Source: an uncultured Cedecea sp.
Lineage (GTDB): Bacteria > Pseudomonadota > Gammaproteobacteria > Enterobacterales > Enterobacteriaceae
DNA: 64,000 nt
Assembly (NCBI RefSeq): GCF_947498825.1
Contig: NZ_CANMLV010000003.1
Span: 124,001 to 188,000 of the forward strand
Reading direction: 5' to 3'
The notes beneath the pieces were generated by a model. It saw only the letters and a program-made list of their open reading frames with translations, was not told where the DNA came from and did not search any database. Position 1 is the stretch's first letter; each line of letters opens with the position of its first letter. This document shows positions 27,235 to 36,231 of the stretch, one piece after another. Both the position numbers and the translations under genes were made by a program.

Positions 27235-28392
27235 TTAATTCTGACGAAGATTAATACCTTCACGAACCAGTAAATCAGCTGTGATATCAGCAACCGACTT
27301 TGCTCCGGTCAGCGTCATAGCGACACGCATCTCTTTCTCAATAAGATTCAGCAAGTTTGTCACACCTGCACCACCATGAGTCGCCAAAGCATAGATAAAA
27401 GCACGTCCCAGTAATACGCTGTCTGCGCCGAGGGCAATCATTCTCACCACATCCAATCCATTACGAATGCCGCTATCAGCCAGAATAGCAATTTCACCTT
27501 TAACTGCATCGGCAATAGCGGGTAATGCTCGGGCAGAAGAGAGCACGCCGTCTAACTGACGGCCACCATGGTTAGAAACCACAATGCCATCGGCACCGAA
27601 GCGGACCGCATCGCGGGCATCATCAGCATCGAGAATACCTTTAATCACCATTGGTCCATCCCAGAACTCACGGATCCACTCTAAGTCACTCCAGGAAATT
27701 GAGGGATCAAAGTTATTGGCCAGCCAGCCTATATAATCTTCAAGGCCGGTTGGTTTACCAAGATAGGTCGAGATATTACCTAAATCATGGGGACGACCAT
27801 GAAGGCCAACATCCCAGGCCCACTGTGGATGAGTGACGGCTTGCAGATAACGACGCATTGCAGCATTAGGCCCACTCATACCCGAGTGCGCATCGCGATA
27901 GCGTGCGCCAGGTGTTGGCATATCAACGGTAAAAACCAGCGTTGAACAACCCGCCGCTTTCGCCCGTTCCAGGGCATTACGCATAAAACCCCGGTCTTTC
28001 AACACATAAAGCTGGAACCACATAGGCCTGCTGATAGCAGGTGCAACTTCCTCGATAGGGCAGACCGATACCGTCGACAGAGTAAAAGGAATCCCTTTTT
28101 CTGCAGCAGCCTGAGCGGCTTGAACTTCTCCTCGTCTGGCATACATGCCACATAGCCCAACCGGGGCCAGGGCAACGGGCATCGCCAGTTTTTCATTAAA
28201 CAGGGTTGTTTCAAGGCTTAGTTCAGACATGTTTTTCAGCACGCGTTGCTTCAGTGCCACATCTGCCAGGTCATCAACATTATGACGCAGGGTATGCTCG
28301 GCATAAGCACCACCATCAAGATAGTGAAATAAAAAGGGGGGCAGAATGTGTTTAGCGGCGGCTCGGTAGTCGGTTGCGGCAGAAATAATCAT
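27235..28392 (-). CDS. lldD: L-lactate dehydrogenase LldD (FMN)
   Basis: A 385-residue FMN enzyme of the alpha-hydroxyacid oxidase family that oxidises L-lactate to pyruvate, passing electrons to the respiratory quinones at the membrane. The conserved core is very close to E. coli LldD, with the catalytic His in [12 protein letters not shown] and the FMN loop [22 protein letters not shown]. The C-terminus is about ten residues shorter than E. coli. Its ATG overlaps the lldR stop by 4 bp, so lldR-lldD is one operon with the regulator first, and lldP is absent. Confidence 0.96.
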   Translation of the reverse strand: MIISAATDYRAAAKHILPPFLFHYLDGGAYAEHTLRHNVDDLADVALKQRVLKNMSELSLETTLFNEKLAMPVALAPVGLCGMYARRGEVQAAQAAAEKGIPFTLSTVSVCPIEEVAPAISRPMWFQLYVLKDRGFMRNALERAKAAGCSTLVFTVDMPTPGARYRDAHSGMSGPNAAMRRYLQAVTHPQWAWDVGLHGRPHDLGNISTYLGKPTGLEDYIGWLANNFDPSISWSDLEWIREFWDGPMVIKGILDADDARDAVRFGADGIVVSNHGGRQLDGVLSSARALPAIADAVKGEIAILADSGIRNGLDVVRMIALGADSVLLGRAFIYALATHGGAGVTNLLNLIEKEMRVAMTLTGAKSVADITADLLVREGINLRQN

Positions 28393-29177
28393 GACTTCTT
28401 TTCCCTTGTGACTGCATTATTGTCATCCGGCAGGCGGGTTACACGTGACTGCCGGGCACTATCTTCTTGTTGAGTTTTGTGAGTGGCATGCACAAAACCT
28501 AAATGTAATTGGGCCGCTTGCTTTGCGCGCTCAGGATCTGCGGCAAGAATAGCCTGGAGTAATTCATCATGTTGTTCAGTAAGCCGGGTGAAAATTGCCG
28601 GAGTGGTATACATATGTTGCCTGCTATGCTGCACCGAGGATTGCAGTAAATCGAAGAAGCCACGCATCGTCTGGAGCAAAACCAAGTTATGCGAGGCTTC
28701 AGCAATGGCCAGGTGAAACCGGACGTCAGCCTGGGCGGCGAGCGCGGGATCATCACTTTCTTTAAACTTCAGCGTGGCATCAAAGCAGGCCATCAGCTTC
28801 TCTTTATCTTCTGGCGTCGCCCGTAATGCAGCATACCAGGCGGTACTGGCTTCGATGGTATGGCGGGCTTCAATAATATCCAGTCGGTAACTGGGATCCT
28901 CTTCTACCAGTGTTTTCAGGGGTTGTACCAGGCTCTGTTCTGACCAGGACTGTTTTTCATAACACAGAAAAGTTCCCCCACCGGCGCGACTGACCAGTAC
29001 ACCTTCTCCCACCAGTTTTTGAATTGCTTCACGCAAGATTGATCGCGAACAAACCAGTTCACGGGCTAGCTGACGTTCGGCAGGTAAGCGCATACCGGCT
29101 TCCAGTCCCTGCTCCTGTATCCGTGATTTTATAAGCTGTACGACTTTGTCAGTCAGACGGGGTTCACGATTGTTCAT
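28389..29177 (-). CDS. lldR: L-lactate-responsive FadR-family regulator LldR
   Basis: A 262-residue GntR/FadR-family repressor-activator. The N-terminal winged helix contains [26 protein letters not shown], and the all-helical FCD ligand domain runs from about 95 to 230. In E. coli LldR controls lldPRD in response to L-lactate; here two matching operators flank the promoter. The start is ATG 29177; a TTG codon one codon upstream is less likely. Translationally coupled to lldD. Confidence 0.92.
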   Translation of the reverse strand: MNNREPRLTDKVVQLIKSRIQEQGLEAGMRLPAERQLARELVCSRSILREAIQKLVGEGVLVSRAGGGTFLCYEKQSWSEQSLVQPLKTLVEEDPSYRLDIIEARHTIEASTAWYAALRATPEDKEKLMACFDATLKFKESDDPALAAQADVRFHLAIAEASHNLVLLQTMRGFFDLLQSSVQHSRQHMYTTPAIFTRLTEQHDELLQAILAADPERAKQAAQLHLGFVHATHKTQQEDSARQSRVTRLPDDNNAVTREKKS

Positions 29178-29215
29178 CAAATCATCCAGACAGGTTTTCT
29201 GTGAATAGGTGATAA

Positions 29216-29228
29216 TTGGTAGGACCGA
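29216..29228. promoter_or_regulatory. LldR operator O-proximal
   Basis: TTGGTAGGACCGA matches the TTGGT-N3-ACCAA form known for LldR/FadR-type operators. It lies about 40 bp upstream of the lldR start. A second copy is 124 bp further away. Confidence 0.72.
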
Positions 29229-29339
29229 AATGCTCTGCTGCTAAAAAGATAACCGATGGTTACCTTTGTGTTAATCAATGGCAATGATACAGGAAGAGTT
29301 TTTCAGCGATCTGGCGCAGGGAACACAGTTTTAAAATGA

Positions 29340-29352
29340 TTGGTAGGACCAT
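29340..29352. promoter_or_regulatory. LldR operator O-distal
   Basis: TTGGTAGGACCAT shares the 11-base core TTGGTAGGACC with the proximal copy. E. coli LldR binds two operators flanking the promoter; the same arrangement is seen here. Confidence 0.72.
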
Positions 29353-29399
29353 AGAGGCATTATCCCGGGTGTACCCGGGAGTCGTCAGTAACAAATCGG

Positions 29400-29651
29400 C
29401 TACAAACGCTGAATTGAAAACCAGCGGCGCCAGATAAAGCGAATAACAAAATACTCAATAGTGCCAAGCATCAGGAACCAGACGCAAAAAATGAGTATAT
29501 ACAGCTGATTCATATCAAGCAGGTGTAAGGTTTCAACCAGTTGTTGAGCTAACGTCACGCTTAATGCCGGGACTGGGAGCAGTAAACAAGAGAGGAAAGC
29601 CAGCAATAAAATACCGCCTGCGCTTACCAGCGCCTGATAAGAGTTATCCAT
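29400..29651 (-). CDS. Small inner-membrane protein of unknown function
   Basis: I do not recognise a named family. The 83-residue product from ATG 29651 has two strong membrane segments (about 9-31 and 48-71), with a short periplasmic loop and an Arg/Trp-rich cytoplasmic end RFIWRRWFSIQRL, so both termini are probably inside. The frame extends to a TTG at 29708. Neither start has a good ribosome-binding site. It stands alone between lldR and two lipoprotein genes. Confidence 0.5.
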   Translation of the reverse strand: MDNSYQALVSAGGILLLAFLSCLLLPVPALSVTLAQQLVETLHLLDMNQLYILIFCVWFLMLGTIEYFVIRFIWRRWFSIQRL

Positions 29652-29850
29652 GTGGTGTTGGCCCGAAAATAAAAAATCTATTGTCGAGGAAAGCTCATGA
29701 TTGTGCAAACCCGCTGACGATGTTTCTAATATCTGCTGTAATCAATGACGATATTTTTTCTTCCTGGAGATATATCATAACCAGGGAGGGGAACGCATCT
29801 CTCTAAAGTACACTTGATAAAAATAATCTAACGTGACGGGGTTAGCTTAC

Positions 29851-30189
29851 TTAGGGTGAGAGAGGTGATAACAGATCAACAGAGTAGTTAACATTTATGT
29901 CAGTTTTTTCGGTATCAGAGGAAATATTTGGGATCTTTTTATCAAAGGATAAACCATTTTTTCTGTGTGTCATTTCCAGCGAGAAACATCGCTCATGATT
30001 AATTATCTTGCCTCTTTTTTCTATTTCATTATGTATCATTAGAACATATGAACCAATATCATTGTAAGTACCAAGCAACTGACAGAGTTCATCGTTAGAG
30101 CGTTCGGATAATGGCGGGTTAACGCTGGAGTACAGCATGCTGCAGCCTGTTAATCCGAAAGAAATAAATACCAAAAGAATTAATTTCAT
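29851..30189 (-). CDS. Small predicted lipoprotein, unknown function
   Basis: A 112-residue protein with a type-II signal peptide: hydrophobic segment LILLVFISFGLTGC with the lipobox LTGC and acceptor Cys16. Ser at +2 favours outer-membrane sorting. The mature part is polar, with a second cysteine pair (CQLLG and RCFSLEM) that could form a disulfide. I know no family. It lies near another small lipoprotein on the same strand, with an ERIC-like element between them. Confidence 0.62.
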   Translation of the reverse strand: MKLILLVFISFGLTGCSMLYSSVNPPLSERSNDELCQLLGTYNDIGSYVLMIHNEIEKRGKIINHERCFSLEMTHRKNGLSFDKKIPNISSDTEKTDINVNYSVDLLSPLSP

Positions 30190-30274
30190 ATCAATATTGA
30201 TCTCTGAATGCGTTATGGCTGAGTGTATTTTTATTTTTTGATAACATTAATATGTTATCGACTGTAATGTGATT

Positions 30275-30401
30275 TATACCCGTCATACTTCAAGTTGCTT
30301 GGGTGTTGCGTGCATGAGTCACGCCGAATCACATAGTTTATCTATGCTCATCGCCAGGATTGACTCTGCGCCTACAAGCAACTCGAATTATTTAGGGTAT
30401 A
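30275..30401. repeat. ERIC-like 127-bp imperfect palindrome, copy 1
   Basis: Starts TATACCCGTCATACTTCAAG and ends AACTCGAATTATTTAGGGTA with terminal A. The ends and the exact length of 127 bp match ERIC/IRU elements of enterobacteria. The core differs from the classic ERIC core. It lies between two small lipoprotein genes. Confidence 0.8.
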
Positions 30402-30504
30402 TATGTTTACTTAAGAAGGCTTTATAAAATAAACGGGTTTCTTTATTTACATAAGATACTTACCCTGCGTATTATTATGCAGGGATTAATTATAGAATGT
30501 CTGG

Positions 30505-30831
30505 CTATGAGCCATTCACATCATCTATTAATATATTGTGTGTTGGGAGTTTTTTTAACCCGGTTGCGTTTTTTTTGTTTTTTAAATCGATTGTATTTTT
30601 TTTGTTTTTTATTTTCTGATAACGCTGATTAATTATACTGGATAGTGTTTCATCTTGGTGCATAAGACGTGGTGGATTATAATATGCTTCTGACCGTATG
30701 GATTTATTAGGATCATATTCTTGTATTAATGATACAGGGTCCTCTTTGCCCGATGATATAGATAATTTACCTGGAGATACTTCACAACCGGTCAACGGCA
30801 GAATAAATAATATAATAGCCATGTGCTTCAT
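30505..30831 (-). CDS. Second small predicted lipoprotein, unknown function
   Basis: A 108-residue protein from ATG 30831 (GGAA upstream; an upstream frame start at 30873 is unlikely). The signal AIILFILPLTGC has a lipobox LTGC with Cys16 followed by Glu. The mature part contains a lysine-rich internal near-repeat (KNKKNTIDL then KNKKNATGL, residues about 75-95) and a YNPPRLMHQDETLSSIINQRY segment. I recognise no family. The low-complexity repeat may come from slippage. Confidence 0.55.
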   Translation of the reverse strand: MKHMAIILFILPLTGCEVSPGKLSISSGKEDPVSLIQEYDPNKSIRSEAYYNPPRLMHQDETLSSIINQRYQKIKNKKNTIDLKNKKNATGLKKLPTHNILIDDVNGS

Positions 30832-30962
30832 AATAATCGTTCCATTAGTTAAGTAAGTAGATTTAATCCACATATTATCTATTCATGGTTCCATTAATGA
30901 AAGGTTAAGTCAATGGATGTATTGTGCATTTTCTTGAAATGAACGGTTTTCTGTAATTTTTT

Positions 30963-31125
30963 CGCCTACAATCAACTCGAATTATTTTAGGTATATTTAA
31001 ATTGATTTAATAAATAATTTGATTTGTTTGCAGGCGTCACGTAATTATAACAATAGCTAAAGATATCCCATCTGCGATTCGACAACATTTTGTAAGCAAC
31101 GCCGGCAACTTGAAGTATGGCGAGG
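30963..31125. repeat. Two degenerate ERIC-like half-elements
   Basis: CCTACAATCAACTCGAATTA at about 30965 is the right end of a forward element, and GGCAACTTGAAGTATGGCG at about 31103 is the right end of a reverse element. Neither has its partner arm, so these are relics in the 390-bp gap before yjiN. Nothing else is recognised there. Confidence 0.55.
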
Positions 31126-31259
31126 ATGTTTATAATATTATTAATTAACAGATTAATGCTCAAACATATCTGCTGTCATCGATGAGTGTGAAAGTAATCG
31201 AAAAATATAAATGCCAACACGGATTGCTCGAGGTTTCTCATCATCAGGACTAAAATGAA

Positions 31260-32570
31260 ATGATGGAATACAAAACTGAACGTCAAAAAATTGAACTGAA
31301 AAAGGCGAAGCGACTCGCACTGTCACTGCTATTACTGGCAACCGCTACCTTTTTTACTACGTTATTCCTGCCGGCTAATTTCTGGGTCTTGGCGGGGAAG
31401 GCTGTCTCTGAGGCAGCCATGATTGGTGCGATGGCAGATTGGTTTGCCGTGCATGCTTTGTTTCGCCCAGTACGATTGCCGTTCATTGGCAGGCATACCG
31501 CTATTATTCCACGTAATAAGGAAAAAATAGCCGTTAACCTTGGCGTTTTTATTCAGGAAAAGTTTCTTGATACGCAGTCGCTCATCTCGCTGATCCGTCG
31601 TCATCAGCCAGTGCAGTTGCTGGCCGTGTGGCTAAATAAGTCTGAAAACGCATACCTGCTGGGAAAATACTTGCTGAATATCATGGGAACTTTTCTGGAT
31701 CTTACTGATGATGCGCAGATCCAAAAACTGTTGCGCCGTGGTGTCCATAAAGCGATTGATAATCTCGATCTCAGCCACTCGGGCGCTATTCTGCTGGAGA
31801 GTATGACGAAACATCATCGCCACCAGGTATTGCTTGATGCACTGATTGGGCAGGTACTGGGGTTATTAAAAAAACCGAGTAGCCGTGCGTTTATTGCCGG
31901 TCAGATAACCGCCTGGCTTAATAGCGAACATCCACGTAAAGCGAAATTATTACCGACAGAATGGCTGGGAGAGCAGAGTGCCGAGTGGGTTTCTGATGCA
32001 GTGAATCGTTTACTTGATGATATTACCCATGACAAGCAACACCAGATCCGTCAAGGGTTTGACAGAGCGGTACAGCGCTTTATTACTGAATTAAAATCCT
32101 CTCCGGATATGATGGCGAAAGCAGAGAGCATCAAACGTTATCTTAAAGATGACGAAGCCTTTAATCGTTATATCGGTGAATTATGGAACGATTTACGTCG
32201 CTGGTTAAAAACGGACAGTGCAAGTGGCGATTCTCAAGTACAGCAGCGTATCGCTTTGGCCGGACAATGGTTTGGTGAAACGCTGTTAAGCGACAAAGCA
32301 TTACAAGTTTCACTGAATGAACATCTGGAACTGGCGGTGCGGCGTATGACGCCCGATTTTGCCGCTTTTATTACACGTCATATTAGCGACACCGTTAATA
32401 GCTGGGACAGTAAAGAGCTCGCGGATCACATTGAGTTTAATATTGGCAAAGATCTTCAGTTTATCCGTATCAACGGTACTCTGGTGGGGGGCATGATAGG
32501 CTTGGTGCTTTATTTGTTGTCACAATTACCGGGGCTGATGGAGAGCTGGGGGCTGTCTTTATCCTGGTAA
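31260..32570 (+). CDS. yjiN: DUF445 membrane protein YjiN
   Basis: A 436-residue DUF445 protein, close in length to E. coli YjiN (426). It has an N-terminal membrane segment (about 18-40) and a C-terminal one (about 408-430), with a long, mainly alpha-helical middle. The family signature is [27 protein letters not shown], split here over residues about 52-78. Function is unknown. ATG 31260 and the next codon ATG 31263 are both possible starts, with AGGA upstream. Confidence 0.87.
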   Translation: MMEYKTERQKIELKKAKRLALSLLLLATATFFTTLFLPANFWVLAGKAVSEAAMIGAMADWFAVHALFRPVRLPFIGRHTAIIPRNKEKIAVNLGVFIQEKFLDTQSLISLIRRHQPVQLLAVWLNKSENAYLLGKYLLNIMGTFLDLTDDAQIQKLLRRGVHKAIDNLDLSHSGAILLESMTKHHRHQVLLDALIGQVLGLLKKPSSRAFIAGQITAWLNSEHPRKAKLLPTEWLGEQSAEWVSDAVNRLLDDITHDKQHQIRQGFDRAVQRFITELKSSPDMMAKAESIKRYLKDDEAFNRYIGELWNDLRRWLKTDSASGDSQVQQRIALAGQWFGETLLSDKALQVSLNEHLELAVRRMTPDFAAFITRHISDTVNSWDSKELADHIEFNIGKDLQFIRINGTLVGGMIGLVLYLLSQLPGLMESWGLSLSW

Positions 32571-32648
32571 CGAATAGCCGTTACATCGTGAGTATGAGTC
32601 ATTTTAGCGGCAAGAGATGCCGAGCTTATCTCTGGAGGGAGGGTATAA

Positions 32649-32747
32649 TCAGGCAGTCCGTTGAAGCCGGAACCTACAGAGATGATTCAGGTTCCGCTCT
32701 GAACGCATTAGAAACTCCCGCTCTTTAGGACGGGGAGGATATCAATT
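32649..32747 (+). mobile_element. Relic of an IS200/IS605 right end (TnpB C-terminus plus terminal hairpin)
   Basis: An 18-codon frame reads SGSPLKPEPTEMIQVPL then stop (32649-32702), like the short K-x-EPTE tails of IS605-group TnpB proteins. It is followed 8 bp later by GAAACTCCCGCTCTTTAGGA and CGGGGAGGATATCAATT, the characteristic right-end hairpin, also the 3' end of the omega RNA. The hairpin has decayed pairs in the middle. No transposase body is left. Confidence 0.6.
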
Positions 32748-32781
32748 AATCAGGCAGTGAACACTTAGCGGGCGGAGGATT

Positions 32782-34185
32782 ATGAACATGAATAAGAAAT
32801 CAGCATCTTCAAAGTACAGTGAACTGGATGATGTCTATGGATCGCTTGACCTGTCCAAGAGATTACCCAAAAGTCAGTTTCCGGCGGAAGAACAAGATCC
32901 GCGTAACGTCTTCAACGCCGTACGCGATGAACTGATGCTTGATGGTAATTCGCGCCAAAATTTAGCGACATTCTGCCAGACATGGGTGGATGACGAAATT
33001 CGGGAGCTGATGGACTTATCTATTGATAAAAATATGATAGATAAAGATGAATACCCGCAAACCGCAGAACTGGAAAGCCGCTGTGTACGGATGCTCGCAG
33101 ATTTATGGCACTCTCCGGATCCGGAAAATACCCTGGGTTGTTCCACGATTGGTTCATCAGAAGCTGCCATGTTGGGCGGGCTGGCACTAAAATGGCAGTG
33201 GCGTAAAAAACGTATCGCTCAAGGTTTGTCGACCGATAAACCCAATTTAATTTGCGGTCCAGTACAAATCTGCTGGCATAAATTTGCACGTTATTTTGAT
33301 GTTGAACTGCGTGAAGTGCCTCTGGAAGGAGATCGTCTGATACTGAACGCAGAAGAAGTCCTGAAGCGTGCGGATGAAAATACCATTGGCGTGGTACCCA
33401 CTTTAGGAGTGACCTTCACCTGTCAGTATGAGCCGGTTAAAGAGATAAATGATGCTCTGGACAAATTACAGCTTGAGACTGGTTTAGATATTCCTGTTCA
33501 TGTCGATGGCGCGAGCGGTGGTTTCCTGGCACCATTCTGTGCCCCCGAACTTGAGTGGGATTTTCGCTTACCGCGTGTAAAGTCGGTGAATTCCTCTGGC
33601 CATAAATTTGGTTTGGCACCTTTAGGCGCAGGTTGGATTGTCTGGCGAGAAGCGACAGATTTGCCTGAGGAGCTGATTTTTAACGTCAACTATTTGGGTG
33701 GCAATATGCCAACCTTCGCGCTTAATTTCTCTCGCCCCGGCGGGCAGATTGTTGCTCAGTACTACAATTTCCTGCGCCTGGGCCGTGATGGTTACGCTAA
33801 AATTCATAATGCGTGTTATACCACCGCTCAATATCTGGCGCGTGAAATTGAAAAACTGGGGCCATTTGAAATGCTTTTCGATGGCAACAGTAAAGAGGGT
33901 ATTCCTGCTCTGGCCTGGAAAATCAAAGACGGGGCGAAAGTGAGTTACTCTCTATATGATATTGCTGACAAGTTACGCAGTCGTGGCTGGCAGGTTCCGG
34001 CTTATTCAATGCCCGCTAATCGTGAGGACTTGATCATTCAACGCATTCTGGTCCGCCACGGGGTCAGTTTAGATCTTGCTTCTTTGTTGGTCGACGACTT
34101 CAAACGCACCCTGGAATACTTTGAAAAACATCCTGTCAGTATTCCGCTGTCAGACGAGGATGGCGTTAGTTTCAACCATAACTAA
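32782..34185 (+). CDS. gadB: Glutamate decarboxylase GadB/GadA
   Basis: A 467-residue PLP enzyme (E. coli 466) converting glutamate to GABA and CO2 with uptake of a cytoplasmic proton, the basis of glutamate-dependent acid resistance. The PLP lysine is Lys275 in [12 protein letters not shown], and the conserved [10 protein letters not shown] loop precedes it. The C-terminal VSFNHN keeps the penultimate His that closes the active site at neutral pH in E. coli. A GGAGG site lies at 32774-32778; ATG 32782 or 32788 may be used. No gadC antiporter or gadE-type regulator is nearby, and an IS605 relic forms its upstream flank. Confidence 0.95.
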   Translation: MNMNKKSASSKYSELDDVYGSLDLSKRLPKSQFPAEEQDPRNVFNAVRDELMLDGNSRQNLATFCQTWVDDEIRELMDLSIDKNMIDKDEYPQTAELESRCVRMLADLWHSPDPENTLGCSTIGSSEAAMLGGLALKWQWRKKRIAQGLSTDKPNLICGPVQICWHKFARYFDVELREVPLEGDRLILNAEEVLKRADENTIGVVPTLGVTFTCQYEPVKEINDALDKLQLETGLDIPVHVDGASGGFLAPFCAPELEWDFRLPRVKSVNSSGHKFGLAPLGAGWIVWREATDLPEELIFNVNYLGGNMPTFALNFSRPGGQIVAQYYNFLRLGRDGYAKIHNACYTTAQYLAREIEKLGPFEMLFDGNSKEGIPALAWKIKDGAKVSYSLYDIADKLRSRGWQVPAYSMPANREDLIIQRILVRHGVSLDLASLLVDDFKRTLEYFEKHPVSIPLSDEDGVSFNHN

Positions 34186-34201
34186 TTTCGTTGCCGTAGC
34201 G

Positions 34202-34240
34202 ACGGCTCAAACAGAGGGTCAGCTGGTTGAGCCGTTTTTT
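34202..34240 (+). terminator. Intrinsic terminator of gadB
   Basis: ACGGCTCAA (34202-34210) pairs with TTGAGCCGT (34227-34235), followed by T-rich DNA to 34240. Confidence 0.85.
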
Positions 34241-34252
34241 CTGGTAAGAAAA

Positions 34253-35326
34253 TTACTCCTGAGGCACAGTATGTGTCACCCGCTGGGGAAGATCCCAGGC
34301 GCCACCTGCCCGAATCAAACGGCAACGTCCGGTATTACCTGATGAGCTGGCAACAAATTGCTGACCATCCCAGACCCATTGCTGGTAACTCCAGCAGTCG
34401 CCCAGTCCACGACCCTTGATAGCAAAGGAGAGTAAGCCATCTTCATAGTCAGTGGCACTGTCAGTCACGACTAGCGGTGGAATGCTCATATCGTTACGAA
34501 TAACATAATAGACATCCCCGCTGTTATAGGCTGCTCGCCAGCAAGGTACAGTGACGAGTGATTTTTCACTATTCAGGCTGGCTATCTGCCAGGTTTCAGC
34601 AAGCAACTCTTCATCGCAATCGGCGGTCGAACCTTTCAGTGCAAGGATCTGCGGTTTAATCAATGCAACTTCCTCAGCAGTCATATCCCGACTGTCAGTA
34701 TCAACCACAGGGGCTTTTACAATAACAGGCACTGCAACAGCAGGTTTGATGTTTGCTTCGCTGGCGTTCCCTTTTTTTATCAAGGCATCGGGGGTATCAA
34801 GACGCCCTTGAACATCGTCCATTTTCAGAAATACGGCACTGGAGCCTGCCCCGGAAAACAGATATTCATTGATATTATCTTTAAAGCTAATGGTGTTATC
34901 ACGCAGAAGGGCTTGTTTAAAAGCGCTGAACTGAGTGTCGTTCATTTTCCAGCTGTCACCATCTACAGTTGATAAGGGACCCTGAGAGATTTTATCGATC
35001 AGTAATAGCGGTGTTCCGGGATTATTCTGGGCAGTTTCACCATCATAGTCTGCCAGCATGACTCGGTTGGCGATGGGCGTCGCAACGCCTGCTTCACGGG
35101 TAATTAACACCGTTGCCGCCGGATCGGTATCATCAGATGAATAGCCCGCCGCACGGCAGGTAAGGGTATTATCGCAAACCAGATCCCAGTCTTTATGAGT
35201 AAAATTGACCGCCTCTGGTATCTGAGTGGCTTGTACATTCCCTGAGATAGCTAACGCCAGTCCAGACAACACTAATGGCATACTGAGCTTGCTTAACAGG
35301 GCGGTAAAGCGCTTCTGTTGGAGCAT
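34253..35326 (-). CDS. Periplasmic DUF1176 protein
   Basis: A 357-residue secreted protein. The N-terminal hydrophobic segment about 13-32 ends VQA-TQ, a likely signal-peptidase-I site. The mature part fits the DUF1176 family: DWDLVCDNTLTCRAAGYS near the start and the Cys/Trp-rich end WRAAYNSGDVYYV, GRGLGDCWSYQQWVWDGQ, GRCRLI. Several cysteine pairs suggest periplasmic disulfides. No function is known. Single gene convergent with gadB. Confidence 0.82.
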   Translation of the reverse strand: MLQQKRFTALLSKLSMPLVLSGLALAISGNVQATQIPEAVNFTHKDWDLVCDNTLTCRAAGYSSDDTDPAATVLITREAGVATPIANRVMLADYDGETAQNNPGTPLLLIDKISQGPLSTVDGDSWKMNDTQFSAFKQALLRDNTISFKDNINEYLFSGAGSSAVFLKMDDVQGRLDTPDALIKKGNASEANIKPAVAVPVIVKAPVVDTDSRDMTAEEVALIKPQILALKGSTADCDEELLAETWQIASLNSEKSLVTVPCWRAAYNSGDVYYVIRNDMSIPPLVVTDSATDYEDGLLSFAIKGRGLGDCWSYQQWVWDGQQFVASSSGNTGRCRLIRAGGAWDLPQRVTHTVPQE

Positions 35327-35446
35327 AAATTATCCCTTTTAAAACGATATCTTGCTGACGTATATTCGGTTGATGATTGATTATATCAGGTATGTTTTTT
35401 GACGGTGACAGAGAAAATTTGCTGCCTTATCAGGCAGCAAATAGCG

Positions 35447-36217
35447 CTATTGTTTTAGGGATGGCAAGAGCAGAGAAAGTCGGGATACAACTCCTGTACA
35501 ACCCGCCAATACGACATTACCTTCCAGTAATCCGTCATTTTCTAAGAAGGCGTTACTGCTCCCGCCTGCTTCAGTGATAAGCAGCAGTCCTGCCAGAACA
35601 TCCCAGCTATTAATATATTCTTCGTAATAAGCATGAACCAGACCTGAGGCAACATGTGCCAGCATGAGCGCACCGGCACCAAAACGGCGGTATTCGATAC
35701 CGTCATTAAGTACCGATTCAAGCGTTTGAGTATAACGTGCCACCGTGGTGCGACTGGAACGTCCCATTCCCACCACTACCGCATCAGCGGCGGGTTCCTG
35801 TAAGACCAGGCGCTTGCCATTGAGAAAAGCACCGGCGCCGCGACGAGCAAAGAAAAATTCATGGCGGTCAGGGGCATAAATGATACCCAACTCAATACTG
35901 TCTTGCTGGACATAGGCGAGCGAAATACACCAATAGTCCATTCCGCGGATAAAGTTGGTGGTACCGTCTATCGGATCAAGAACCCAGACGCCTGACTTTC
36001 CGGCAACCAGACCACTCTCTTCGCCGAGAAAACCATCTTCGGGGAATTGCTCAGCTAACCATTGCTTCAGCACTCTTTCAACATAGACATCTGCCTCAGA
36101 GACGAAATCCTGGCGACCTTTGCTTTCAATTTGTAGTCCGGCATCCCGTAATGCTTGCGCTTTGGTTCCTAACTGGCGAATTAAATCACATAACCCTTGT
36201 TGTTGTTGCTCTGTCAT
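35447..36217 (-). CDS. Inositol-monophosphatase family phosphatase
   Basis: A 256-residue Mg2+-dependent, Li+-sensitive-type phosphatase. Metal-site motifs are in order: GEESG (first metal Glu), WVLDPIDGTTNF (the DPIDGT signature), and WDVLAGLLLITEAGG (C-terminal Asp). Members remove phosphate from inositol 1-phosphate, sugar phosphates or nucleotide 3'-phosphates; the substrate is not fixed by sequence. ATG 36217 is preferred over an upstream TTG. It is the third gene after the MBL-fold hydrolase and LacI genes, 14 bp behind lacI, so it probably acts on what the divergent ABC importer brings in. Confidence 0.87.
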   Translation of the reverse strand: MTEQQQQGLCDLIRQLGTKAQALRDAGLQIESKGRQDFVSEADVYVERVLKQWLAEQFPEDGFLGEESGLVAGKSGVWVLDPIDGTTNFIRGMDYWCISLAYVQQDSIELGIIYAPDRHEFFFARRGAGAFLNGKRLVLQEPAADAVVVGMGRSSRTTVARYTQTLESVLNDGIEYRRFGAGALMLAHVASGLVHAYYEEYINSWDVLAGLLLITEAGGSSNAFLENDGLLEGNVVLAGCTGVVSRLSLLLPSLKQ

Positions 36218-36231
36218 AGTTCTCGCTCTTA

